Assembly (NCBI RefSeq): GCF_003254395.2
Contig: NC_037652.1
Span: forward strand, 3,931,001 to 3,995,000
DNA from: Apis mellifera
Lineage: Eukaryota; Arthropoda; Insecta; Hymenoptera; Apidae
DNA length: 64,000 nt
Reading direction: 5' to 3'
Shown here: positions 11,755 to 23,866 of the stretch, piece by piece
How the letters are laid out: the number at the start of each line of letters is the position of its first letter
Position numbering within the stretch: position 1 is the stretch's first letter
The notes under the pieces: model-generated
What the model saw: only the letters and a program-made list of their open reading frames with translations
Told to the model about the DNA's origin: nothing
Databases searched by the model: none
Translations under genes and position numbers: made by a program

Positions 11755-11990
11755 ATTATTCTCTATATTATAAGAATTTAATTAAAATGTTATAATATCG
11801 ATCTATCTCACAACAAAGTTCAATAAGATATGATCGCTTACTCGTGACCTGTATTTATAGAAGATCGCGAGTTTCGAAATTCGACGAAAATATACGATAT
11901 TTGCCGATTACATTGAAATTGATTTTTGAATATAATGATCAATAATTTATCAATTTTTATATTTTTATTTTTAATTTATGCATCTAAAAA
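11755..11990. repeat. Diverged duplicated segment, copy 1
   Basis: Starts TTCTCTATATTATAAGAATT and continues through TATTTATAGAAGATCGCGAG, TTCGACGAAAATATACG and TTGCCGATTACATTG. The same order of blocks occurs at 13225-13465, with AT-rich filler between the copies. Identity is estimated by eye at 75-80 percent. No coding frame is shared. Confidence 0.7.
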
Positions 11991-13224
11991 TTTATTAATA
12001 ATGAAATATAACAATTAAAATATATTTTTTATAAACTCAAGTTAGATTTATTGCTTTATAATATTAATTTTGGATTTATTAATTTATCATTTAATTGTAA
12101 AATAAAATAAAATTTTAACTGCTACTTTATATAAAAAATAATTATAAAAGAGTTGTAAGAGGATTTATAGTGATTATTATGTTAAATTTTTAAAAATTTA
12201 TATATTTCTGATTCGTTCTGATTTTTATTCGAGATATTTATTTATTACGAATCTAATTAAATTGTTTAAAATTGAACGAAATGAATTAATGATAAGATAT
12301 AAAAATATAAACGTTTATATAAAAAATTAATTTAGTAAATTAATTATTGAAATTTTTTAAATTTAATATAATAGTAATTCATTTTCAATTTTATTTTAAT
12401 TTGAATTTTAATTGAAAACATTCAGATAAAAGAATTTCTAAGAGAATTATATTTCTCCATTTAAAAAAACAAATTTAACATTTTTTAATTACACGATTAA
12501 TTTAAAAACAAATCTATGAATTATTTTATATTGGATTTTTTGAAATAACTCTATATGTCTGTACGCGAGAATAAAAAAGTGATAAATCGTTGAAGAAAAT
12601 TAGATATAAAGATTTCGCAAAATCGAAAAAATATTAAATTCTTTCATATTGAAAAATTTTGTATAGATATATAAATAATAGACAGATAATAATTTAACTA
12701 TTATAATAGTTTTAATAATATAAAATAGATATGCGAATAAGGATACAAAACATTAAAAATTAAATTAAATTAAAAATAAAATTGAATTAAAAGTTAAAAT
12801 CGAAAGAAAATAAAAAATTTAGAATAGAAATAAATTAAAAGTACAAAATTAAAAATAAAATAAAATAAAATTAAAATAAAAGGTGAACTCAAAGCAAAAT
12901 TAAAATGCAAATAAAAAAAAAATTAAAACAAATTAGAATTTTAAAATAAAAATAAATTATAAATAAAAAATTGAATAAAATTAAATTAAAATTAAAATTT
13001 AAAAGTAAAAATAAATTGAAATAATAAACGAAATTATAAACTAAATGAATAAATATTTAAATAAATGAAAATGCAAATAAATAAATAAATAAATGTTTAA
13101 ATAAATGAATATGTGGAATAAATATATATAATAAATAAATAATCATAAAGTAATTATATATAATTAAAAACTAAAACGATTAAATAATAATGTACGATAG
13201 TATAAACGATTAAAAATGATAAAA

Positions 13225-13465
13225 ATTCTCTATATTATAAGAATTTAATCAAAGTATTATAATATCGATGTGTCTCCCAGTTAAATTCGTTAATGAATGA
13301 GTTTATTCGTCCGATCTGCCTTCTATTTATAGAAACTCGCGGCAATAATTCCGAAGTTCGACGAAAGTAAACGTTACTTGCCGATTATATCGAAAATGAT
13401 TTTTCGAATATATTAATTAATAATTTATCAATTTTTTGATTTTTATCATTAATTTATACATCTAA
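13225..13465. repeat. Diverged duplicated segment, copy 2
   Basis: Matches the segment at 11755-11990 in the same orientation, about 1.47 kb away: TTCTCTATATTATAAGAATT, TATTTATAGAAACTCGCGG, AGTTCGACGAAAGTAAACG and TTGCCGATTATATCG. The GC-containing cores are better kept than the filler between them. Confidence 0.7.
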
Positions 13466-14079
13466 TTTTCCATCTTAACAAATTTGATAATATTTTAACG
13501 AATTTTAACAAATACAATAATCGATATACAAATTTTTATAATTTAAGATTTATTTAACAAATTTTCTCGAATGTTTTACGAATAATTTGGAAATATTTTT
13601 TAATTTTCCTTAATTTAAAATTATCGAATTATTTTTCTACGTTCATTCATCTCATTTTTTATAATATGAAAACTTATTACTTTTAATACTCGTGAATTTT
13701 TACGCTATAATGAAACTTTTACTTTATTTATCTCTAATTTATTATATCGTTTCTTAGCATTTTTTCTAACAAAAATGCTAATTATTCATAATAAACTTTA
13801 AACTTTAATTTACACGTAATAAATTACTCTCTTTTTTACGGAATAATATTTTCACCAAATACTTTTCATATTTTCAAAAAAAAAAAAAGGATTTATTATA
13901 CTTATAAATAAAAATTCAAGTTTTATCTCTAAGAATCTTTATATATAATTCATTTTTTTATATCATCCATTTTAATCCTTGAAATGTACAAAATCGATAT
14001 TTTGTACAAATTTATATCTATGAAAAATGAAGCTTAAATATAAATCTATTTTTTTTTTTTTTTTTTTAAATATTTTTCT

Positions 14080-14645
14080 TCACACTTTCCACAAATTTAC
14101 GCGAACGTTTACTTTCACCGCGATAAGGATCGCACGGCAAACAAATCGTTTCGCGAACATCAGGCCGACAAGGGTGTCAATTAATCCGATTAGAATCCGA
14201 TCTCCGCGGCGGACAAGGAAAACGACGGGCCACCTCGTGTCACCTCTATCCTACAGGTGGCCAATTAATTTACAAGCGCACACACTTTACGTGACATCGA
14301 TTGATATCCCCGGCGTGGCACCAAGTCGAGCCCTTCGGCCTATCGCAACCCTACGACGAGCCACCCTTTTCGAGTGTGCCCACGAGGGGACAAAGGATAT
14401 AGGGGTTGGTGGACGATGTACCGGGACCGAGTTACCTACTATCGGCCCCGTGTACGGCAAATGCGTCCATTGTTTCTTGGTTCAAGCGGATTTTCATGTC
14501 AAGAGGGGTGGGGAAGGCTTGTTCAACCCCCCGTTTTCGGGGTTGATTTATTCGATGTTCGGTACTTACTCGAGTATTGGATAAAGTGTGACTTGGCCAA
14601 GTGGATCGATTTTGGTGTAACGCCTCGATATTCGCGTCTTTCTCC
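14080..14645. promoter_or_regulatory. GC island with homeodomain and E-box words; candidate cis-regulatory module
   Basis: A sharply bounded GC-richer island in AT-rich DNA. TAATCCGATTA at 14182-14192 contains a TAATCC site (K50 homeodomain type, such as Otd/Bicoid) next to a second TAAT core in the opposite orientation. ACAGGTGG, an E-box, lies near 14255. Open frames exist on both strands, the longest 185 codons, but no domain is recognisable and a frame this long is expected where stops are scarce. Regulatory function is an inference from motif content. Confidence 0.3.
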
Positions 14646-17600
14646 ATTTTTATCGATAATTCAACTCTTCGCGCGTATTACGAAGATTAAATAATTTAAA
14701 AACTGTAGGTCCAGGCTTGTTGAGGTTTAAAAATAAAGCGTGTATATATATATGATATTCTTTAACATTTATTTTTTTTGGTATTGTAAAGTGGCTTATA
14801 GAATTAGTTTATTATTTATATAAAATTTTAATAACGTAAAAATTAAGCATATGATTTATAATATTAATTATATTTTCACTTTATATTTGGAATATTTGGA
14901 ACATCTTATTACGAACTTCATTTGAATTTTTATCAGAATTCTTTAAAAAATTAAGATCGACTTTTAAAATCTCTGATTAATCGAAGATTAAATTCATTAA
15001 AACCTCCGCGTTAAAGCGCAAAATCTAAAGAATCCTCCCTCACCGAATTCTTCTTCGAATTTCTTTTAAACCACCTTCTCTCGAATATCATCTCGACTCT
15101 GAAGAATTCTGGCGGAAAATCATCGAATTTCAAGCGAACGGGGGAAGGGAACAAAGCGTGTCGAAGGTGCGTTTTGCGAGTTTCTCTCACGGATTCCTTT
15201 TTTCCCCTCCCCTTCTCCTTCTTTTTCCCTCTTTCTCCTATTTTTCCCCCCCACGAACACTTGTTGCACGCGGCATCGCGGGCGTGAAATCGATTTCGCT
15301 GCAGCCGATATCCGGCGACATCCGGGGGTCATCCTGCGATTTTCCATCCACGCGTGTTCCCTTCCCCCTCCTTTCAGCCCCCGAATCACGACCCCCAACT
15401 TCCAACCCCGCTTTTTCGGCTTTATCCATGCCAAGTTCGCCGATTAATTCCGCTGAAATTGCATCCCTCGAAGCCGGACAACCACGCGATCATCCTCTCC
15501 GCGGATGAAAAGAAGCGGAATCGAGCGAAACAAGTTCGTCGAAGAGGCGATTGTGTTGCCGTTTCGAGGAGTTGGATCGAGGATAGGGTGAACAAAAAAT
15601 AATATATGTGTTTCGTTTCGATTTTCGATAGGGAAGAAAAATCATTATTCTTAGCGTAAAGAAATTTTTCTGTTTTTTGGAATGTAATTTTGATCACGGA
15701 TTCGTTGAATAGATGGAGAGATTTATCTCACGAATAGAGTATTGAAGTTTCGATTATTCTTTCACACGTTTTTCTTATAAAGAAATTAGAAAAAAGCTTG
15801 GATTAACGAGATCTCTTGAATTTCACCCCCCAGCTATTTAGGAAAAATATTTACTCTTGTTGAAGATCTCGTGATTCTTTATGCAAGATGGCGGAATCTT
15901 GGACAAGGAGAATCCTTAAACAGTTGATCTTACTTTTTTTTTTTTTTACTATAAACTTTTAATTTTATGAAATTTTTCTTTCCTTTTCTCGTTTCTCTTC
16001 AATGAGAGACACCTTCCAGTCCCGCAAATCACCCGGGATCTCGTGTTACCTCGTTTTTCGTGGCAAAACGTCATTAAAGTCCCGCTAATAAGGCGGGAAA
16101 GAAGTTGTTCGTTTGGAGAAACTGATGAACTGAGACACGATCGTCGCAACGGGAAACCCCGTTGAACGATGAGGCTAGAGATAAATCTCTTTAATCGTCT
16201 GGAATAGGTTTAAATCTTGTTTCCTACGATCTCTTTTTGATTCGAGGGAACAAGACTGAGATGGAGATTTCTGGGTGAAAATTGCAGTTCTAGAATATCG
16301 TACAGTCTTTATTATGATTGATGACATTAATTCAACGATGTCGATGCATTCTTTTCGAATCGCAAACGTGAGAATATCGTATTATTAACCCGATTGAACG
16401 AGTTAAACGAGTTTTTTTTAATTTCGAAGATGCGTGATGAATTTGGAAAAAAGAAGAAACGTAAACGTTTCGATTAAACGAGATAATATTATTTCGCATC
16501 GTAAAAAGTACATAATGTATTTACGTAATATCTAGCAATCGTTAATTTTAAATAAATAAACAGAGCTTCAACGTATTGTTTACTGGAAAATTAGCAGTTG
16601 TACATATTGATTGCACACACGTATATTTACTTCGATTAATAAAGCTAAGCCGTAACACGTTATTTAAATAAATCATAAATGAACGGAATGTTTAGAGAAT
16701 GTATTGAAATTAAATATTTTGTATAAAATTATTATTATTGGCATGCTAAAAAATTATTCCATTTAAATTTAAATTTCTCATAAATCTAATTGAGAGAAAT
16801 TGTTAAGAAATCGCTCTCTCGATTCATTCAACCGCCTCTGCAATTTATTTTATCCTCCATTGGATTACGATTATTCTCGAAAAAAGAAGAGAGAGAGAGA
16901 GGAGACTTGTAAACGATAGTCTCGCAATTATCTCTGTCTCGCCTCGAACAAGATTGTTAAAATTTCATTACAAGTCCCTCGCCTTCGCGTTACGTTTTCT
17001 TGACTGTGAAAAAATTAAATTAGCCACCCTTTAAAAAGGACGGATTTCGCGTCGCGATCCTCCCGCTGGACAGACACGAAAACAAAAAGAATGCGAAGGA
17101 AATTCATTGGGAAAGTTTTTAATCCCGTGGATAATTTATTTGGAAGAATTCAAGGATTTTCTTCCATTGCAAAAACTTATATTGCGACTTTTTCCTTCTT
17201 CTTCTCCTCGAGAGGAGATTTTTTTAAACATTGACATTTTGAATTGCGTTTGTTAAGGGTTTTTGTTTAATGGAATCGTGCAACGTTTCAAAGAGGATAG
17301 ATTTTCAGGATAGGTTTTCATTTTTCTTCCTCTTGCGATTTTTTTTTTTTTTCATTTACGGAAGGGAAAATATTTACAACTTTAAATATTAATCTTATCC
17401 ATCCCATGATTGTTTGTTTTAATGGAATGGAATATTCCAGGGGATAATAGGGGAAACCGATATTTTTTTAAAAAAGAAGAATTATATTAATCTTTACGAA
17501 ACTCTTTGTATATCATAATTTAACTTGGAACATCGAAATCTTTCGTTTATTCCTCTTTAAAGAGAGAGAGACGCCTCTAAATAAGACAAATCTCGATCAA

Positions 17601-17700
17601 ATCACGAATCCGTAAATAAACTTTTATTCGTAGAATCGATCAACAGAAAAAGTGCAAACTTATCTCGCAACAAGAACAAATCTCTGTAGATATCTGTTCG
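14646..17700. other. Gene-free stretch with a GC-richer core at about 15000-15580
   Basis: The core holds pyrimidine-rich tracts (about 15195-15250) and short overlapping frames on both strands with no family features. The rest is mixed to AT-rich. No RNA gene or transposon was recognised. Confidence 0.55.
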
Positions 17701-18620
17701 TCCGGGCAACAAAAGAGAGCGAGACTCTCATTGTTCAAAGAGAGAGAGAGAGAGAGAGACAGAGAGAGAGACGTCTACAGAATGGGCAGCCTGACGAGGA
17801 TGGCGAAGGGGGAAGAGAGATGCGTCTGTGAAATTCAACCAAGCTGTTCCGCTGGTAATAATGGACGAGTGGCAAGCGTTGAAATGCAAATTAGAGAGCG
17901 GGTCGCGGACAGCTTGATACATGTGCGGGGATTGTGGTTTCGCGCGACGCGCAACGCCGCCTATATTCGCGGAATAAAGGAGTTTGTTTTGGAGTTTTGC
18001 ACGGGCAGGAGGAGGGACGGGGAGGGAGGAAGAGAAGGAGGAGGAGGAGTGGAAGGGGAAGGGAGGCCATTATTATATAACGTCACGGAAAGCGCGTTAC
18101 CGTTACCAACAACACCGAGGTCTCGTCTCGTCTCACCTGCGCGTATTATTATGGGTCAGAACTGAGCCACAACGCAACAAGGGAGAGGGGATCGTATGAT
18201 CGTATTTCGCCTCGCGTCCTGGCGTTTCTGGAAATGATCGTTGATCGCCGGGTCCGCGCAAAACTCTTCTCCCTTTGTTGCCGCATTCAACGTGACAAAA
18301 CGCGCAATTTCCACGGCCGTCCTGCCTCCCCGCTGATAATGCGTTACGCTTCGAGGAAAAGTGGTGGAAGGCGTGAGAGTGGATGGCTCGCGAGCAACGG
18401 AAATGAAAACGGCTGCGAGAGTAATACGCTGCGCCGCTGTCTTCCGCCGTTAGCGCTGGGATCGACTGTCCCTCGTAGCTGTTTCTCTCTCTCTCTCTCT
18501 ATGCTGCTGGAAAATAGCGTGTCGAGGATTTGAATATGGCGCGATAAAAATGAAATGAGACGAGGGGAATGGGGCACGCGCTATATTTTTAATGCCGGAG
18601 AATGTGGTGAATTTTTAAGT
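17701..18620. promoter_or_regulatory. GC/CpG island with AG microsatellite and octamer motif
   Basis: An (AG)n tract at 17739-17770 is followed by CpG-rich DNA. A POU octamer ATGCAAAT lies at 17884-17891, and a (CT)n tract at 18484-18500. Purine-rich sequence at 18006-18065 opens long frames on the + strand that I regard as compositional. This may be a promoter or enhancer, but no transcription start can be placed. Confidence 0.25.
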
Positions 18621-21600
18621 GAAATTTAGAATTTACAACGTTATATATATATATATTTTTTCTCGTTGAGAATAAACGTGTATCGATAGAGACATGTTCA
18701 AACTCGTTCAAATCAAATTTTTTTAATAATTTTATCGAATAAATCGAATAATTTTTAATTTAAAGGTTGTGTGACTTGTTCTTTCTAACGAAACTAAACA
18801 AGTTATTTGAAAAAGCAATAAAAAGTAGCATCAGTATTTTCATCGAACGTACACGGACTAATAGAAACATGTTCAAACTTGTTCAAACTTGTTCAAATCA
18901 CGATACACACCAATAGAACACAATTTTTTCAAACTTTTTTAGGAAGATTATCAATAGCCATTTCGCGCATTATTCACCATTTTTAGGGCTTCATCTACTA
19001 TTAGAGATCTTCACTCTGCCCCTATCTTTTCATGCCATATACCATGTTATTTGGAATTCCATTCTGGGAATGCGATAGTCGCGCTGCCAGGACAATTTCT
19101 GCTTCTTGCTGTGTCGTCGTCCATTAACTCGAAACTGCTGCTTCTGTTAGCCTATATTGGCTTGTTTTGCTATGATCCAAACTGTTTTGCGTACTTTCCA
19201 ATTATGAATATCCGGCGGATCTCGAGTGGGGGATGAAATCGATAGAAAGACTTGTATGAAAATATCCATTTTCTTTTTCTTAATATAATTAATTTTAATT
19301 CAATATTAATTTTAACGCGTTTAATTCTCTAACTGCGACGAATCTCTCTTTCCATTAGCATGACGTAGACTTAGAAGTGCAAATAAAAAAAAAAGAAATA
19401 AATTTATGCACTTATACAAATTCAATTATTGTAGAAAATTCTGAATAAGAAATCTGATCCAATCTTCTTCTTTCTCAATTATAATTGGTAACGAGGGTTA
19501 AGGAAGGGCGTTTTTTTCGAAAAATTGGGGGCGCAATTTGCGGGATCGAAAAGAGCACGGTGATCCCCGGTGTTCTCTTCCTTCTCTCGCGGATTTATTG
19601 TTATGGTAACGCGAGCTGGAAGCCCCGGTTCCCATCAGGCTATGCTACCCGTGTGTCCCGATTTCCGTGAAAAAACGGCGAATTCTTGCCTCGGCCCAAC
19701 GTGAATTTACAACACGCCCTGATGGCCCGCGAATTTATCCGGAATTAAATTACGACGGGTGACGGATGCTGTTTTTTAACACTGGATTTTTGCACGGTGA
19801 TGTTTTTAACCGTGTACGCGTTTAAACGTCCACGGGAAACATTTGTCTATAAAGAGGGGTGAAAAGGACGGGAAAAATTGCTTACTTTTTTATGCGAGGT
19901 AGAAAAATGATAAATAAAAACGTATTTTTTCTCCCTTCCACATTTTTCTTCTTTTGTCTCGAACGAGCAATTATTTTTACATTGATTTAATCCACGAGAA
20001 ATTTTAAATTTTAAAGAATAATAATAATAATCATAATGTTACTATTTCACAAACTATTTGTTTCTATATACAAAAACTCTTTTCGTACAATTTAATATGA
20101 TTTTTTTTTATAAATGGATATTTAAAAGACGTTTATTCTTTTCAATCGTTTCTTAAAATTGTTTAACTGTTGTAATCCGAGATTTATTATACACGAAAGA
20201 TATAATGATCCTTTCCTTATTGCATTAAAAGGATTTTTGGATAGAAAGATTCGTTCGAGTACAAAGTAACAAACATTGTCGAGATATCTCTGTAAAAATT
20301 GTCCGTACGTCACAGGCACGTGAGAGGTCCATCCACCATCCGTTTAGCCACTTTGGCCAAGTATCAATCGTCGTCCTTTCAGGGGAAGAAACCTCCCCTG
20401 GAATGTCACTGCCTGTGGCAGGATTGTCGGAGGCCGTCTAATTTCTCAACGTTTTTCCTTTTATCCAACCCATCCGGGGGTTGTTCCCCGCTTGTCCTCG
20501 CGGGATAGGACGAATAAAAGGTGTGTAAATCGCACCAGTTTGAAATATATACGATGTCCAACAAGAAATTCAGACGGCCGGTAAATCACTCGTCTCTTGT
20601 TTACGGCAATGAGGCATGAACTTATATCCTTTTTTTCCTCTCTCTTTCTTTTCTCTCTGCGCGAATAAATGTACATGGATATTCTTATGTATATATATGT
20701 ATGAAAGAAGATGCGACAAAGGAGGAAAAGAGTTTTTGCTTGTATTCGAATATCGTGTTCGATCTCGTTTGAATTCTCGATGATCCTTGTAGTAGAATTT
20801 GTCAAAGCGATTTTGTCGAATCACTTTTACGTTGTAGATTTTAGAAAAGATTGGATTATATATCGAAAATATTAGAAAATATTACTTGTACATCGCATCA
20901 GACACATGCTTGGATGAGATTTAAAGTAAAATTTCCATCTATAACAATTTGGATAATGTAATTTGGATGATCGTTATTTGGGATGTTTGATATTAATTTT
21001 CGTTACAAAGTTAGGATAGTAATTAATAATTAATATTAATTAGAACGAAAATTATATTATTCAGACGTTACGCGAGAATAGATTAAAACACGCGTTGAAG
21101 GTGTACAAGGCGGGTTGCTCGACGATAGGAGCCTAACTTTGTTATCTTTGGAGCCTCGTTACGGGAAACTGGGACGAGATTGAACGTATGTTTATTAGAC
21201 ATAAAATGTTCTTTTTATCATCCTCTGTGATTTCCAATTCGTTTGAATTGCTTATAATTTCGCAACACTTTGAAATATCCCGATAAAATTGAAGAATATA
21301 GCGTCGCAGTTTATCCGGTTCGTTCCGATTCGATGAAAAAGTAATAAAACGGTTTTGACGACACATCGGATCAAGTATCGGGGATTCATGGATGATAGTG
21401 GTGGGCTAAGCTTTTGCAACAATAGCTATCGGCGACGGTCCTCTTGGGAGCAACTACCATCACCACCGATACCACCCTTCCTTTTGTATTTATTTTCATT
21501 TCTCCGTTCCTTTTTTCCTCTTTTTTTTTCTTTTTTTTATCGACGACAAACGTTACGTTACGTCACCGTTACCAAACGATCTCGTCTCTTGTTAACAACG

Positions 21601-22260
21601 AGAAAAATTATCTTTGCGAACGGTCTGCCGCGTCGATAAAATAGAACGCTCCCTTTCTCGAATAGTTCTCTTATTATTTTTACATCTCGATGGATACCGT
21701 CTCTTTGAAAAATTGACACCACCCTCTATATTCTCCTCAAGAATGAGAAATGTCTAAGAAATTGCCTCTTCGACTCGTAAAATTATTATCTTGATATTTG
21801 TCGTTAATATTTCCATTCGATAAAAATTGCCTTCTTCTCTTTGTCACTGTATATCTTTCTAGGGGAATTTTGCGGATGGAACGAATCGGAACGGATTTGA
21901 TGAACCGTTCGTTAAGGGTGCCTCTTTGGCACCGAATTCAGGCAGATCGTGCCAATTAACATGTAATCTACAAGGGAAGGATAGGGATGAATTACGAATT
22001 ACTCACTTTAATCGTGTGCCGTTGCAGATGTCGTTGGCACGCCGCACCCTTTTCAAGGATTAGCCGGCTTTCCGGTTAATTCTTTGGCTAATCTATCTTC
22101 CCTGATTAGTTATATCCGAAATCGCGTTAATCGCACGAATTTATCAAGAATCGAATCTTTCTTTCCTATAATTTAAAATTAAATATGATAAATTGAATCG
22201 GTGAATTTAATCAATTCTAGTTACAAATTATATCTAGTGAATTTATTCTGGTACATAATA
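18621..22260. other. Gene-free stretch with several short GC islands
   Basis: AT-rich DNA with GC-richer patches at about 19480-19870, 20280-20520, 21360-21620 and 21850-22100. A short direct repeat (TTCAAACTYGTTCAAATCA) occurs near 18698 and 18881. The patch at 20290-20500 encodes a Cys/Trp-rich string that was considered and rejected as a zinc finger. The patch at 21900-22100 has GGATTAGCCGG and other conserved-looking words. Confidence 0.55.
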
Positions 22261-22267
22261 CAAGCTT

Positions 22268-23866
22268 AATTAAAATAATAGAAATAAATTATGCAGTGAA
22301 TTGAGGTCCAATTATGAATCTTAATTGGAGATTTAAATGGAATTAGGAATAAAATTAGGTTATGTTTGAGATTATAATTTAGAGTTTTCTAGTGATTAAT
22401 TACGAATCACGAGGAAAATTTATTTAAAAATATCAATATCAATTTCAATATCCTCGCTCTATATATATATATATGAAACATGTCGTGAACTCTCACCACA
22501 CAAAAATATTATCTTATCTCGGGCCGGGTCTAGCTCCAGGCTATAAACTGCTTTCATTATTTTTAAACTGACGTTCCACCGCCATTTCTGCCAACTTCAT
22601 CAGTTGCTCGGGTGGTGGCAACGTGGTTAAGCTGACTGATACCGACTCAGTAGCAATAATGGTAAAACGTTGCCCCATAAATAACGAACAAAAAACTCAT
22701 ACTGGCAAAAACTGCGTTCAATTTTTCTCTTCTCCCGAAGAGAAGAAGCATTTCCTCTCAGTTCACACTCTCTTAAAGATATCGATAAACGATAAAAAAA
22801 AAATTACCTCGTGTGATATTTCTTTTTATTTAAATTAACATGGAAGACAAAGTTGAGAATAAGAGAATTGTAAAATAAACTTTCAAATATCAAAAATATT
22901 TCTCCCATTTTCATTCGAATTATTTCAATTATTTCTCTCAAAATTCGTTTCATTGAATATAGAAAAATAAGATGTAGATAATTTTTCCTTTCGAAAAGTC
23001 CATTTTAAAAATCGCTTGAAAAAGTTCCTTCAACGTTTTCTTTCCGCAATTATAATAACATACACACGTATATGCACACGTGCGTTTATTAAGGATGACA
23101 TATTTCGCGAATATACATACATTAACATATTATATAACGGGGTAGTCAACATATTTGGGGAAAAAGCGCGGTTTACTTGTCAGTTTTATCAGACGTTGAG
23201 CTCGCTCCACCCTCTATACGTCAACTTAATGCCACTTCAACCCCCAAGAAAACCCTCCTCGAGCGCGCTATACCGCGCTCCAACTCCCCCTTTCTTCTCC
23301 ACTTCTTCTCTCCATCCCTGTTGTCTTTCATCTCGATCTTTCCACTTTTCTACCAGTTTTCGCCGACATCGAATCTCTCCACCTTTTTCTCTTTCTCTCT
23401 CTCTTTCTCTCTTCCATAACGCCATAACCCTTCGAATCGTTTGGAGAATTTCACACGAGATCTATCTCCGTTCAATCGTTTTCCAGTTCGAGGTAACGGT
23501 TCTTGATAACGTTACCTGTTTGACAGGATAGATAACGATAGTCGTTTTCGAGGGAGGAGGAGTGGAAGAGCGAGGGAGATATGTTTAGATTTTTGGATTT
23601 TTTATTTGCTTTTTTTGGTCGGAAGAATAAAAAGATTTTAGGATAATAAGAATTCATGAAATGTTTCATATATAGGATATTGAAATTGATATTCGATATT
23701 TTTAAATAAATTTTCCTCGATAATATTTCTCGTGATTAATCACTCTAAATCGAATCTAAATTATAATCTCAAACGTAACCTAATTTGATTCCTAATTCAT
23801 TTAAATCTCCAATTAAGATTTATATAATTGGACCCCAATTCACAATTTATTTCTATTATTTTATTT
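22268..23866. repeat. Long inverted repeat: ~190-bp arms, ~1.2-kb spacer
   Basis: The left arm 22268-22453 and right arm 23674-23866 are reverse complements at roughly 85-90 percent by eye, with small indels. Landmarks are AATAATAGAAATAAATT, CTTAATTGGAGATTTAAATG, GTTTGAGATTATAATTTAGA, GAGGAAAATTTATTTAAAAA and ATCAATTTCAATATCCT, found inverted in the right arm. The spacer includes a GC-richer patch at 22515-22690 and a CT-rich tract at 23270-23420. The arms contain no gene. It could be a foldback element, an inverted duplication or a hairpin-RNA locus. Confidence 0.85.

Larger units (their letters stand above)
11390..14050. other. Extremely AT-rich low-complexity region
   Basis: Long runs built from AAATAAAT, AATAT and AAATTAAAA words fill most of this stretch. 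About 12740-13140 is strongly A-rich on the + strand. No gene is visible. The one informative structure is the diverged duplication listed separately. Confidence 0.75.

Noticed and set aside
14027..14584. 185-codon open frame, the longest in the window
   Set aside because: Overlapping frames exist on the same and opposite strand, it begins in a poly-T run, and no domain or splice-consistent neighbour is visible. Treated as a by-product of GC composition.
20299..20508. Open frame containing CHCLWQDC, reminiscent of a GLI/ZIC/GLIS-type C-x-W-x-x-C zinc-finger start, preceded by a possible acceptor TCCTTTCAG
   Set aside because: No phenylalanine-leucine-histidine pattern follows, no good donor ends the segment, and no neighbouring finger exon was found.
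22500..22700. GC-richer segment with GTTGC/GCAAC pairing, considered as tRNA or snoRNA
   Set aside because: No A/B boxes, acceptor stem or C/D or H/ACA box arrangement could be found.
23016..23531. 171-codon open frame
   Set aside because: Most of it lies in a CT-rich tract (Ser/Phe/Leu/Pro-rich translation) between the arms of the inverted repeat, with frames open on both strands.
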